From: Chlamydiales bacterium
GTDB taxonomy: Bacteria; Chlamydiota; Chlamydiia; Chlamydiales; JAAKFR01
Length of the DNA stretch: 64,000 bases
Direction: 5' to 3'
NCBI GenBank assembly: GCA_024233495.1
Contig: JACKPM010000002.1
Coordinates: forward strand, 186,001-250,000
The translations under genes and the position numbers were made by a program. Below the pieces are notes generated by a model. The model did no database searches and had not been told where the DNA came from. It saw nothing but the letters and a program-made list of their open reading frames with translations. Each line of letters begins with the position of its first letter. Position 1 is the first letter of the stretch. Below, piece after piece: positions 1 through 7,451 of the stretch.

Positions 1-274
1 TAACTTCTTTCGAAAAACGCTCATATATCTTCATAAAAGTACCCGTTCGTTTCCATTTGCTGAATCGAGCATACACTGATTTCCAAGGAGGAAAATCATG
101 AGGTAATAACCTCCAACTACACCCCGATCGTAGCAGATAGAAAATCGCATTAAGCATCTCGCGCTTAGAGTATTTCCCTTTTCTTCCTCTTGGGTTAAGT
201 TGTTTTGTTGCTAAATCTTGGATCTGTTCCCACTCCTGGTCTGTTAGATCATCTGGATAGCTTCTCCTTTTCAT
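1..274 (-). CDS. IS5-family transposase, N-terminal part (cut by window edge)
   Basis: Reading the minus strand from the ATG at 274 gives 91 codons with no stop before the window edge. The translation starts MKRRSYPDDLTDQEWEQIQD and continues with a segment like LNAIFYLLRSGCSWRLLPHD and FPPWKSVYARFSKWKRTGTF. This is the helix-turn-helix N-terminal domain (DUF4096 type) typical of IS5-family transposases. The DDE catalytic part would lie beyond base 1, so activity cannot be judged. The AGGAG sequence just upstream of the ATG is a good ribosome binding site. Confidence 0.85.
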   Translation of the reverse strand, partial: MKRRSYPDDLTDQEWEQIQDLATKQLNPRGRKGKYSKREMLNAIFYLLRSGCSWRLLPHDFPPWKSVYARFSKWKRTGTFMKIYERFSKEV

Positions 275-338
275 TGTACACTCCTAAAAAAATGAAAAGC
301 TACTTGATAACAGATATTTAAATTTTTGGACGCCCTCT
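1..338 (-). mobile_element. End of an IS5-type insertion sequence
   Basis: The transposase start is followed on its upstream side by about 60 bp of AT-rich leader that ends in GGACGCCCTC (328-337) next to a CTAG at 337-340. Many IS5-group elements carry GAGGGCGTCC-like termini and target short CTAG or TA sites, so the boundary is placed there. The other end is outside the window, so the inverted-repeat partner and target duplication cannot be seen. The boundary is inferred. Confidence 0.5.
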
Positions 339-412
339 AGACCTTCTTCGCCTAAAAGAATGCGCAGGGAAGGAGAAGACAGCCCTACCTAGAAAACTTG
401 GTTTTGGTACGC

Positions 413-1555
413 TTATCGGCTAGGACAACAGCTGGGAACAATGCCCAGAGGCTTCATTTGGTCGGGCTCGTGGACGCGGCCAGCAAGAGGCACTTCAACA
501 GACTCCACTCCCTCATACGTGCGCAAAATATTGTGAAACGTGTCACGCTGCGCAGGCTCAAAACCAGCTTGCCGAATCATTTGTAACATGTCGTTATGAT
601 CTGCTTTATTGATCCAATCAGTTGCGCGGTGGACGTTCTCTTCCATGATTGTGCCGCCAAAATCATCCGCCCCATAGTGCAGAGATTCCATCCCAATCTC
701 TTTTCCTTCACCAAACCATGAAGCTCCAACATGATCAAAGTTATCGAGATAGATGCGGCCAACTGCCAGGATGCGAAAATAAGCATCTTTTCCAGCCCAG
801 TGCTTCACTGTACGGCGAAGGGCTGTCCGGTCTCGCTTATAACTCCAAGGAATAAACGATGTAAAGCCGGGAACTTTGTCTTGCGCTTGTCGCAGTGTGT
901 CAAGGTGCTCAATAATGTCTGCAGGTTCTTCAACGTGACCGTACATCATAGTGGCAGTCGTGCGAAAACCAATTTTGTGTGCCTTATGATGAAAATCAAT
1001 CCAGCCGTTTGGTCCCATCTTTTTGGGCGAAATTTGCAAACGGACACGCTCAGAAAGAATTTCAGCTCCACCCCCAGGAATTGTGCGCAAGCCCGCATCC
1101 CAAAGTGCTTGGAGCACTTCATCGATAGAGAGGTTTTCTGTTTTAGCCACTTGCCAAAGCTCAACAGCAGTGAAGAAGTGGGGATGAATGTCTGGGTACT
1201 GTTCTCGAGCTGTGCGCACTAAGTCTGTGTAGTAGGTGAGGGGAAGTTCTGTATTCACACCGCCCTGGAGGAGAACGGTGGTAAGGCCTGCTTCGCGCGC
1301 AAGCTTCATGTGTTGCATCACTTCATCAACGGTCTTCGTGTAAGCATCTTTTGCCCCTTTATGGCGGTAGAAGGCGCAAAACTGGCAGTCAACATTGCAC
1401 ACATTTGTGTAATTTGGGTTGGAGTCGAGTACGAAGGTGACGCGGTTAGAGGGATTTTTTTCATTGCGCACACTTTGCGCAGTTTGTTTGAGCTCATCTA
1501 GAGGGGCTTCTTCAATGAGTTTGATCCCTTCGCTTTTAGAAATTCGGCGTACCAT
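413..1555 (-). CDS. mqnC: Dehypoxanthine futalosine cyclase (radical SAM)
   Basis: This cytosolic radical-SAM enzyme cyclises dehypoxanthine futalosine in the futalosine route to menaquinone. The 4Fe-4S/SAM motif CNVDCQFC (C53, C57, C60) sits in the family context NPNYTNVCNVDCQFCAFYR, which separates MqnC from MqnE. The product of 380 aa is the usual length. A longer frame runs to 1621, but the ATG at 1555 has GGAGGA four bases upstream and is preferred. It is divergent from the coiled-coil gene at 1621, with about 65 bp between them for both promoters. No other menaquinone gene is in the window, as in chlamydiae, where the pathway is scattered. Confidence 0.93.
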   Translation of the reverse strand: MVRRISKSEGIKLIEEAPLDELKQTAQSVRNEKNPSNRVTFVLDSNPNYTNVCNVDCQFCAFYRHKGAKDAYTKTVDEVMQHMKLAREAGLTTVLLQGGVNTELPLTYYTDLVRTAREQYPDIHPHFFTAVELWQVAKTENLSIDEVLQALWDAGLRTIPGGGAEILSERVRLQISPKKMGPNGWIDFHHKAHKIGFRTTATMMYGHVEEPADIIEHLDTLRQAQDKVPGFTSFIPWSYKRDRTALRRTVKHWAGKDAYFRILAVGRIYLDNFDHVGASWFGEGKEIGMESLHYGADDFGGTIMEENVHRATDWINKADHNDMLQMIRQAGFEPAQRDTFHNILRTYEGVESVEVPLAGRVHEPDQMKPLGIVPSCCPSR

Positions 1556-1620
1556 CGATTCCTCCGTTTGACTTAAAGTGATGTAAAGAATAAAATGACA
1601 CTCAATAACCCTTCCTGTCA

Positions 1621-3186
1621 ATGTCCATGAACAAAGAAAGTGCCACTCCCGAACAAAAAGTTACTTCGCTCGAAGAGTTTGTCTCAAGCTTCGAACAGAT
1701 CGAAGGTATAGAAGAGAAACTTGACACGCTCATTTCCTATATGTCCGACACTTTGAGCAAGCCGAGCGCTCCCTACTTCAAAGGATTTTGGGAGGCACGC
1801 AAACTCTGCTTTCCTCTTTTCAAAGAAGAAATTGGAGCCGTTAAACGCGCAGAGCTATGGAACCGCTACCGCGAGCTGACCCGGGAGGGGCGAGAGCTGA
1901 AAAACATGCTCGATCAGGAGACAGCTTTTGCTGTGGAACAGATCGATCTAGCTATTGCGAGTTTGGAAAAAGAGCTCGAAGAGGGTGGGCAAGAGCACGG
2001 CTCTGTTAGTTTTCCAGATAAACTTAAGTCACTCGAAGGGCGGGAAAGTTTCTATTTAGAGCGGCAACAAAAGCTGAATGGGTATAACTTTTTGGCTTCC
2101 CGTATCAATAGTTTGCGCAAAGAGTTGGTCAAAACTGAGATGCGCATTCGGCACAAAAATAAGTTTTTCCAGAGATTGTCAAAGCTAGGAGACCGTGTTT
2201 TCCCTGAAAGGAAGGCTTTGATAAAAGAGATCTCCGAGGCATTTGAAGGCGATGTTGGAAGTTTCATTGAGGCGCATTTTTCCAAGAAAAACTTTTCTCA
2301 TGAACGCGTGCGCCGCTCTGTCTTTTTCTTCCGAGAAGAGATTAAGGCTCTCCAGGCTGTAGCCAAAACTTTGACTTTGAACACCCACGCTTTTACCGCA
2401 ACGCGCGAGTCGCTGAGTGAGTGTTGGGATCAGCTACGTGGCATGGAAAAGGAGCTGAAAAAAGAGTACGCTGAGCAGAAGGTGAAGTCGGCTGAAAATA
2501 GCGAAGAAGTGCGAAAGCGGTTGCAAGAGTTCGCGCAAAAGCGCGAAGAGATGAGCGTAGACGCTGCCTATAAAGAGTTGGATACAATTGGGCGCTCGAT
2601 GCGCGAGATTGAGCTGACGCGTACAGATGTGGCAGCGTTGAAGGATGAGATTAAAGAGCTGCGCGCTCCTTTGGAAGCTGTTCGAGAGCAAAAAGAGCAA
2701 GAGCTAAAAGAGCAGCAAGTAGCCTTTGAGAAGGCGCGCAAAGAGAAGGCGGAAGAGTTCAAGGGCCGTCTTAAAGCACTTGTAGATTATGACTTAGAAG
2801 AGCTTGAAAGCAAGCTTGAAGTGTATAAGAAAGAGCTATCCACACTATCGATTCCAAAAGGGGAGCGGCAAGTATGCGAGCGTCTTTTAAGAAGCTGCCG
2901 CGACAAGCTAGCCGAGAAGCGTGAGGCCGCCCTGCTCTCAATGTCTGATGATGCGCGTGCAAACCTTGAGAGTCTAGAGAAACTGCTTGAAGAGAGGCGA
3001 GATCAAAGGCGCGAGATCAAAGAGCAGATAGAGGAGTACCGAAAAGTGATGGGAGGCTCTGCTCTTGATATTGAAAAGGCGATGAAGTTTAACGAGTTGA
3101 TGGCACAAGAGAAAGAACGCCTTGAAAAGTGTGACCACGCCATCGAAGAGGTAGAGCAAAAAATCGAAGAGCTTAGACGTACGTGA
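1621..3186 (+). CDS. Conserved coiled-coil protein (CT768-like)
   Basis: A 521-residue protein very rich in Glu, Lys, Arg and Leu, with heptad-like segments over most of residues 80-520, so probably a long cytosolic coiled coil. There is no signal peptide or membrane segment. It opens the operon that continues with nadD, rsfS and fabF, and its TGA stop overlaps the GTG start of nadD. The position between mqnC and nadD matches the hypothetical gene CT768 of C. trachomatis (from memory). An in-frame ATG at 1627 is an equally possible start, as neither has a clear Shine-Dalgarno sequence. Function unknown. Confidence 0.85.
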   Translation: MSMNKESATPEQKVTSLEEFVSSFEQIEGIEEKLDTLISYMSDTLSKPSAPYFKGFWEARKLCFPLFKEEIGAVKRAELWNRYRELTREGRELKNMLDQETAFAVEQIDLAIASLEKELEEGGQEHGSVSFPDKLKSLEGRESFYLERQQKLNGYNFLASRINSLRKELVKTEMRIRHKNKFFQRLSKLGDRVFPERKALIKEISEAFEGDVGSFIEAHFSKKNFSHERVRRSVFFFREEIKALQAVAKTLTLNTHAFTATRESLSECWDQLRGMEKELKKEYAEQKVKSAENSEEVRKRLQEFAQKREEMSVDAAYKELDTIGRSMREIELTRTDVAALKDEIKELRAPLEAVREQKEQELKEQQVAFEKARKEKAEEFKGRLKALVDYDLEELESKLEVYKKELSTLSIPKGERQVCERLLRSCRDKLAEKREAALLSMSDDARANLESLEKLLEERRDQRREIKEQIEEYRKVMGGSALDIEKAMKFNELMAQEKERLEKCDHAIEEVEQKIEELRRT

Positions 3187-3698
3187 AGATAGGCCTTTTC
3201 GGGGGCACATTCAATCCCATCCATTTTGGACACATCAATCTAGTCATTACTTTGATGGAGAAGAATGCTCTCGATTGCGTTTGGTGGATCCCAGCACTCA
3301 CCTCTCCTTTCAAGCAAGATGAGCATACAGCCCTTCCACACCATAGGTTAGAAATGGTAAAATTGGCTGTAAAAGGGATTCCCAATTGTGAGGTGCTCCC
3401 CCTTGAGATTCACCGTCCAGCTCCTTCTTATACAGTAGATACGATTGAAGCTCTTTTCGACGGACAAAATGAATTTTTTCTTTTGCTTGCGGACGATGCG
3501 TATGCACGCTTTGATGAGTGGAAAAATCATGAGGTCATTCGTGAGAGAGTGGAGATTTTGGTGGGAAGTCGGAAGGGAATGGAGATCAGCGGGACCCAAA
3601 TTCGAGAGAGATTAAAAAAAGGGTTATATTGCGGCCACTTAGTCCCCGCAAATGTGCTGGACTATATACACGAGCATCAATTATATTTTATTCCCTGA
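3183..3698 (+). CDS. nadD: Nicotinate-nucleotide adenylyltransferase
   Basis: Transfers AMP from ATP to nicotinate mononucleotide, making the NAD precursor deamido-NAD. The nucleotidyltransferase signature GGTFNPIHFGH (residues 7-17) and the C-terminal ISGTQIRERL motif (the ISSTxIR class) are intact. At 171 aa it is somewhat shorter than the usual 190-215, with the middle of the fold compressed. It starts at a GTG that overlaps the stop of the coiled-coil gene (GTGA), so it is probably translationally coupled. It is followed two bases later by rsfS, the usual bacterial partner of nadD. Confidence 0.9.
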   Translation: MKIGLFGGTFNPIHFGHINLVITLMEKNALDCVWWIPALTSPFKQDEHTALPHHRLEMVKLAVKGIPNCEVLPLEIHRPAPSYTVDTIEALFDGQNEFFLLLADDAYARFDEWKNHEVIRERVEILVGSRKGMEISGTQIRERLKKGLYCGHLVPANVLDYIHEHQLYFIP

Positions 3699-3700
3699 GT

Positions 3701-4072
3701 ATGATAGAGGACCCGTTACAGGAACTTGACCTCATCGCCCAAACCCTTTTTGATAAGAAGGGTTTTAATATTTTAGCGATTGATGTACGCGAAATTTCTA
3801 CTCTCACTGACTACTATGTGATTGCGGAAGGAAATGTTGACAAGCATGTCACCGCTCTTGGAAAAGCAGTAATCAAGAGGCTAAAAGATGAAGGAGACCA
3901 ACCCGCTCATGTTGAGGGGTTGGAGTCGGGCGACTGGGTCGTGATCGATTACATTGGGGTTGTAGTGCACCTTTTCAAGCCAGGCATGCGGGAGAAGTAC
4001 CGCCTTGAAGAGCTTTGGCATGAAGGAAAGGTAGTAGATTTAGAAATAGAGGTTAGTCATGAGACAAGATAA
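3701..4072 (+). CDS. rsfS: Ribosomal silencing factor RsfS (Iojap family)
   Basis: The 123-aa product has the Iojap/RsfS core: LTDYYVIAEGNVDKHV, then HVEGLESGDWVVIDYIGVVV and FKPGMREKYRLEELW. RsfS binds ribosomal protein L14 on the 50S subunit and blocks subunit joining under starvation. A longer reading frame begins at 3629 inside nadD, but the ATG at 3701, immediately after the nadD stop, gives the normal family N-terminus. Its last 14 bases overlap the start of fabF. Confidence 0.92.
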   Translation: MIEDPLQELDLIAQTLFDKKGFNILAIDVREISTLTDYYVIAEGNVDKHVTALGKAVIKRLKDEGDQPAHVEGLESGDWVVIDYIGVVVHLFKPGMREKYRLEELWHEGKVVDLEIEVSHETR

Positions 4073-5321
4073 AAAAAGAATCGTCGTCACAGGAATGGGC
4101 ATCGTCTCTTGCTTTGGGAATGATGTTGACCTCTTCTATGACAAGTTGCTCGCTGGTGAAAGCGGCGTGCGCATGATCGACAATTTTCCTGTAGAAGAGC
4201 TGCCTACACGCTTTGGAGCGGGTGTCCCTGATTTTGATGCAGATGAGTATATCGACAAGAAGCAAGCGCGTCGTATTGACCCTGCGATTAAATTCACAAT
4301 AGTTGCTGGACGTAAAGCACTGGAAATGGCAGACCTCACTGGGGATAACCTAGAAAAATTAAATAAAAAGCGCTGTGGAATCCTAATTGGTTCCGGCATG
4401 GGTGGACTGAAAACTTTTTATGACGGCTCAGTCACCTACTACACTAAAGGTTACCGCCGCATTACTCCTTTCTTTATCCCCTTTATCATCACAAATATGG
4501 GAGGCGCACTTCTCGCTATCGACCTTGGTTTCATGGGGCCAAACTATTCGATTTCAACGGCGTGTGCAACAGCTAACTACAGCATCATGTCTGCTGCAAA
4601 CCATATCTACAATGGTGATGCAGATCTGATGATTTGCGGTGGAACAGAAGCTGCGGTCTCCACGATTGGTGTGGCAGGCTTTGTGGCAAATAAAGCGCTC
4701 TCTACACGCAATGATGAACCGCAAAAAGCTTCTCGCCCTTGGGACCGTGGTCGAGATGGCTTCGTGATAGGTGAAGGCTCTGGTGTGCTTGTGCTTGAAT
4801 CTTTAGAGCATGCACAAAAGCGAGGCGCTCCCATTCTTGCAGAGTACCGTGGAGGAGCGATGTCATGTGATGCCTACCATATGACTGCGCCTCGTGAAGA
4901 TGGCGAGGGGATTATCATGTGCTTCGAGCAGCTGCTGGAAAACAATGGTATTTCGAAAGAAGAAGTAAACTACATCAATGCGCATGCTACCTCTACTCCA
5001 CTTGGCGATATGGGTGAACCAAATGCTGTGCACAAGTTTTTTGGTAGTCACTCAAAAAACATCAAGATGAATGCTACTAAGTCGATGATCGGTCATTGCC
5101 TTGGAGCAGCAGGTGGTGTTGAGGCGATTGCCACAATTGAAGCAGTGCGCCGTGGCGAGCTTCACCCCACCATCAATATCGTTGATCCTGAGCCTGGACT
5201 AGGAGATATCGACATCGTGCCTAACGTCAAGAAGAAACAAAAAATCAATGTTGCTCTCTCAAATAGCTTCGGTTTCGGTGGGCATAACTCTTCCTTAGCT
5301 TTCTCTGAATATAAAGACTAA
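4059..5321 (+). CDS. fabF: 3-oxoacyl-ACP synthase II
   Basis: Condensing enzyme of type II fatty-acid elongation: joins malonyl-ACP to acyl-ACP. The full-length 420-residue protein has the thiolase-fold catalytic triad: Cys169 in STACATAN, His309 in NAHATSTPLGD and His346 in SMIGHCLGAAGG. The GSGMGG and FGFGGHN glycine-rich loops are present. An AGAGG sequence precedes the ATG at 4059, which overlaps the end of rsfS. It is the last gene of the operon starting at 1621. About 520 bases without a gene follow. Confidence 0.96.
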   Translation: MRQDKKRIVVTGMGIVSCFGNDVDLFYDKLLAGESGVRMIDNFPVEELPTRFGAGVPDFDADEYIDKKQARRIDPAIKFTIVAGRKALEMADLTGDNLEKLNKKRCGILIGSGMGGLKTFYDGSVTYYTKGYRRITPFFIPFIITNMGGALLAIDLGFMGPNYSISTACATANYSIMSAANHIYNGDADLMICGGTEAAVSTIGVAGFVANKALSTRNDEPQKASRPWDRGRDGFVIGEGSGVLVLESLEHAQKRGAPILAEYRGGAMSCDAYHMTAPREDGEGIIMCFEQLLENNGISKEEVNYINAHATSTPLGDMGEPNAVHKFFGSHSKNIKMNATKSMIGHCLGAAGGVEAIATIEAVRRGELHPTINIVDPEPGLGDIDIVPNVKKKQKINVALSNSFGFGGHNSSLAFSEYKD

Positions 5322-5334
5322 AAAAAGCGTGAAC

Positions 5335-5661
5335 ATTTTTCTTGCTTAAGTCGTCTAAGAGGTGAAGTTTGCGGAGACGTGCCCCGCTTCCCCTGGGCTA
5401 CAGCATCCTTTTCTTGAGGCCGGGACTCTTTGAGTCCCCTTGTTGTGCCGACAATCCTAGCATAAGTCCGCGACGGGGGATAAGTGGAGCATAGTTGTAG
5501 ATGCCTCCTTTTGGAGGGATCGCCCTTGAAGGCGGTGCTATACCGGGCTTCCCGCGGAATGTGTTGCGGGGTTTGCGGGCCGGACTTTGCACAAGAGGCT
5601 TACTCTGAGCTTATGTCGAGGGCGTGTATACCTACATCTATGCCCACGCACGTTTTTTTTT
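5335..5661 (+). ncRNA. Candidate structured small RNA (unassigned)
   Basis: There is no convincing ORF between fabF and 5681, but the stretch is GC-rich and full of short perfect hairpins. Examples are GGGACTC-TTT-GAGTCCC (5422-5438), CCTCC-TTTT-GGAGG (5504-5517) and CGCC/GGCG (5521-5534), plus CCCGC/GCGGG near 5550-5575. It ends in a stem (GCGTG/CACGC) followed by eight to nine T. That arrangement suggests a plus-strand transcript of about 300 nt. I could not match it to tmRNA (no CCA-type end), SRP RNA or RNase P RNA with any confidence. It could be a 6S-like or lineage-specific RNA, or only a complex 3' region of fabF. Confidence 0.4.
5622..5661 (+). terminator. Probable intrinsic terminator
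   Basis: GCGTG (5622-5626) can pair with CACGC (5645-5649), followed by a run of T at 5653-5661. The loop is long (about 18 nt), but an inner ATA/TAT pairing may shorten it. It would end the candidate RNA upstream or fabF read-through transcripts. Confidence 0.5.
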
Positions 5662-5680
5662 ATGATTCTGATCTATGCAT

Positions 5681-5847
5681 TAGATAGTGTCGTCAAATTT
5701 TCTCCTCTGTGAGGCGAGAGATTTTCTAGGCAAAATGCACAATCGAAAGCGAAGGGAGTAGCCAAAGCGCTACTTGCAAGGTTGCGAGGGCGCATTTTGG
5801 CAGAAAAGATCCGGCTGACAAAGGAGAAAATTTGACGACACCATCTA
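5681..5847. repeat. Inverted-repeat element, family 2, complete copy (167 bp)
   Basis: The ends are near-perfect inverted repeats: TAGATAGTGTCGTCAAATTT at the left and AAATTTGACGACACCATCTA at the right. The complementarity continues inward (AGATTTTCTAGGCAAAATGC against GCATTTTGGCAGAAAAGATC). It carries no ORF, so it is a MITE- or REP-like element. A second, left-truncated copy lies at 29376-29508. The right end supplies the TAG stop codon of the neighbouring acetyltransferase. Confidence 0.85.
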
Positions 5848-6498
5848 GGCCTTTTGTAAAGCCTCAATATCGCCGCCAACAATCGCCGCGATATTTCTTG
5901 AGACTTTATCAAAGTCCCAATCCCACCATCGAATTTCTAGTAGTTTTTCAATCACATCGTCTGAGAAGCGTTGTCTGACCACTTTTGCCGGGTTGCCCGC
6001 CACTATTGTGTAGGGTTTTACATTTTTAGTGACCACAGCTTTGGCTGCGATGATCGCCCCATCCCCAACATGAACGCCTGGCATCACGCTTGCATCATTG
6101 CCTAGCCAAACATCATTTCCAATGATTGTATCTCCCTTATTTGGAAGGTCTAATTCATAATCGGACCAGCTAGGGCAGCTTTCATTGTGATTGCCAAAGA
6201 CAAAAAAGGGATAGGTAGAAAAGCCGCTCATCTGGTGATTGCAGTCATTGAGAAAAAAAGTAGAGCCTTGGCCAATTTGACAGTATCTGCCAATGGTGAG
6301 CTTGGCAAAGAAGCCAAAGACAACGTTGTCCCTTTCAAAGTTTTCAGGGTGGTGAAAGTCGTTGTAATAGGTGTAATCTCCAACAACGATATTGGGGTTG
6401 GTAATGAAATTTTTCAGAAAAATGACATTCTTCCCAATTTTCTCAAGGGGATATTTTTGGTTGCAGAGCTCCATATAGACTTCACCGGTTTTTCGCAT
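5845..6498 (-). CDS. CatB/Vat-type hexapeptide acetyltransferase
   Basis: A 217-aa left-handed beta-helix acetyltransferase of the xenobiotic acyltransferase group, using acetyl-CoA. Hexapeptide repeats are visible in GRYCQIGQGSTFFLNDCNHQ, TIIGNDVWLGNDASVMPGV and VGDGAIIAAKAVVTKNV, followed by the signature YTIVAGNPAKVVRQRF. The DCNHQM region corresponds to the active-site His loop. The ATG at 6498 has AGGTG five bases upstream. The stop codon is supplied by the end of the inverted-repeat element at 5681-5847, so the original C-terminus may have differed. It could acetylate a sugar or a small molecule. Antibiotic resistance should not be assumed. Confidence 0.85.
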   Translation of the reverse strand: MRKTGEVYMELCNQKYPLEKIGKNVIFLKNFITNPNIVVGDYTYYNDFHHPENFERDNVVFGFFAKLTIGRYCQIGQGSTFFLNDCNHQMSGFSTYPFFVFGNHNESCPSWSDYELDLPNKGDTIIGNDVWLGNDASVMPGVHVGDGAIIAAKAVVTKNVKPYTIVAGNPAKVVRQRFSDDVIEKLLEIRWWDWDFDKVSRNIAAIVGGDIEALQKA

Positions 6499-6521
6499 GG
6501 TACACCTATATCAGACTTCAA

Positions 6522-6556
6522 GGGAAGTGGGTAGGCATCCACTCCCGTTTTTTTTT
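6522..6556 (+). terminator. Intrinsic terminator, first of a tandem pair
   Basis: GGGaAGTGG (6522-6530) pairs with CCACTCCC (6539-6546) around an 8-nt loop, then G and nine T (6548-6556). It acts on plus-strand transcription, yet the gene to its left is on the minus strand. Confidence 0.75.
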
Positions 6557-6581
6557 GAGTCGCATTTGCGACTCTTTTTTT
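6557..6581 (+). terminator. Intrinsic terminator, second of a tandem pair
   Basis: GAGTCGC (6557-6563) and GCGACTC (6568-6574) form a perfect stem followed by seven T (6575-6581). It directly follows the previous terminator and ends only 14 bases before the ATG at 6596. Confidence 0.85.
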
Positions 6582-6595
6582 ATATAGTGAGATTT

Positions 6596-7057
6596 ATGGC
6601 AGGGCCCACTGGGAGAGCAGATCCGTATGAGCAGAGGCGTATCGAAGAGCTAAGGCAACATATTCAAGAGTTGGTAGATGAAATGACGTTCTACCAAATC
6701 CGTTACGACTCGCTTGCCAGAGAAGGAAATCCTGACGCGTGGCGTGAGTTGCAGTTCTTTGATGAGGGGTTCAACGAGCTACAAGCTGAAATCCTTGATC
6801 TAGAAAATCAACTCCACGCACTTGAAGCCAAAAATAGTGGCGACCAACAGCCATTTATACTGCAGAAAGAAGAGAGTAAACCTGTGGATCACACTGCTGA
6901 AAATGCTGATCTTGTCAGGCTCCAAAAAGAGGAGTTTGAGTGCTTAGAGAAGATGGCAGCACTAGAGGATTGCGGTGCTGAGGAGCAGCTAACACAGCTC
7001 CGCTTCAAAATTGAATATCTGCGCAAAGAGATTGACTCTGTTCGAAGCCATGGATAA
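6596..7057 (+). CDS. Hypothetical coiled-coil protein
   Basis: A 153-residue, Glu/Leu-rich soluble protein with two likely helical coiled-coil stretches (about 10-80 and 105-150). No known family was recognised. The ATG at 6596 (MAGPTGRADPYEQRR) is preferred over an upstream ATG at 6497, because that longer frame would translate through both tandem terminators into a low-complexity Phe-rich peptide. Its TAA overlaps the start of the Nudix gene by eight bases, so the two are probably co-expressed. No Shine-Dalgarno sequence is evident and the terminator pair sits just upstream, so its transcription start is unclear. Confidence 0.7.
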   Translation: MAGPTGRADPYEQRRIEELRQHIQELVDEMTFYQIRYDSLAREGNPDAWRELQFFDEGFNELQAEILDLENQLHALEAKNSGDQQPFILQKEESKPVDHTAENADLVRLQKEEFECLEKMAALEDCGAEEQLTQLRFKIEYLRKEIDSVRSHG

Positions 7058-7451
7058 AGTTTACGCATTTGGAATCATACCAGTACGGGAGGGGAAAATG
7101 CTTCTTGTCTTGCACCAGAAGGGGCATTGGGCATTTCCAAAAGGGCACCCCGAAAAAAATGAGACCCCAATAGAGACAGCCAAGCGGGAGTTGAAGGAGG
7201 AGACGGGACTTGAGGTGAGCGGTCTTTTAGGAAAAGAGTTTCAAGAGCACTACACGTTTGATACTACCGAAAAATATGTGACCTACTTTCTTGCAAAGGT
7301 GCGTGGTGAAGTCGTTTTGCAAGAGTGTGAGATCGCTGATTTTCGTTGGGTCACATTTGAAGAAGCCCAGAAGCTGGCAACATTTGCTGAGTGCAAAAAG
7401 CTAGTACGTGAGGTTCATGCGCAGATAGGGTCCAAAGAGGGTAAAGTCTGA
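7050..7451 (+). CDS. Nudix hydrolase (Ap4A-hydrolase type)
   Basis: A 133-aa Nudix fold with a perfect Nudix box: GHPEKNETPIETAKRELKEE followed by TGL (G-x5-E-x7-REUxEExGU), whose acidic residues bind Mg2+. The short length and the FPKGH context fit the diadenosine-tetraphosphate hydrolase group (CT771-like, from memory), but the substrate is not proven. The start at 7050 overlaps the upstream coiled-coil gene. The last 51 bases overlap the 3' end of the convergent porin-like gene, so the two transcripts would be antisense there. Confidence 0.88.
   Translation: MDKVYAFGIIPVREGKMLLVLHQKGHWAFPKGHPEKNETPIETAKRELKEETGLEVSGLLGKEFQEHYTFDTTEKYVTYFLAKVRGEVVLQECEIADFRWVTFEEAQKLATFAECKKLVREVHAQIGSKEGKV

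Noticed and set aside
731..1222. 163-codon plus-strand ORF inside mqnC
   Set aside because: It is antisense to a strongly conserved enzyme, and its composition has no protein-like motifs.
5335..5661. Assignment of the structured stretch to RNase P RNA
   Set aside because: A GGCTTAC near the end and GAGGTGAAG near the start loosely recall RNase P elements, but the conserved GAGGAAAGTCC and the internal core motifs are absent.
5845..6498. Calling the acetyltransferase an antibiotic-resistance gene
   Set aside because: The hexapeptide family includes many sugar and small-molecule acetyltransferases. The sequence alone does not show drug specificity.
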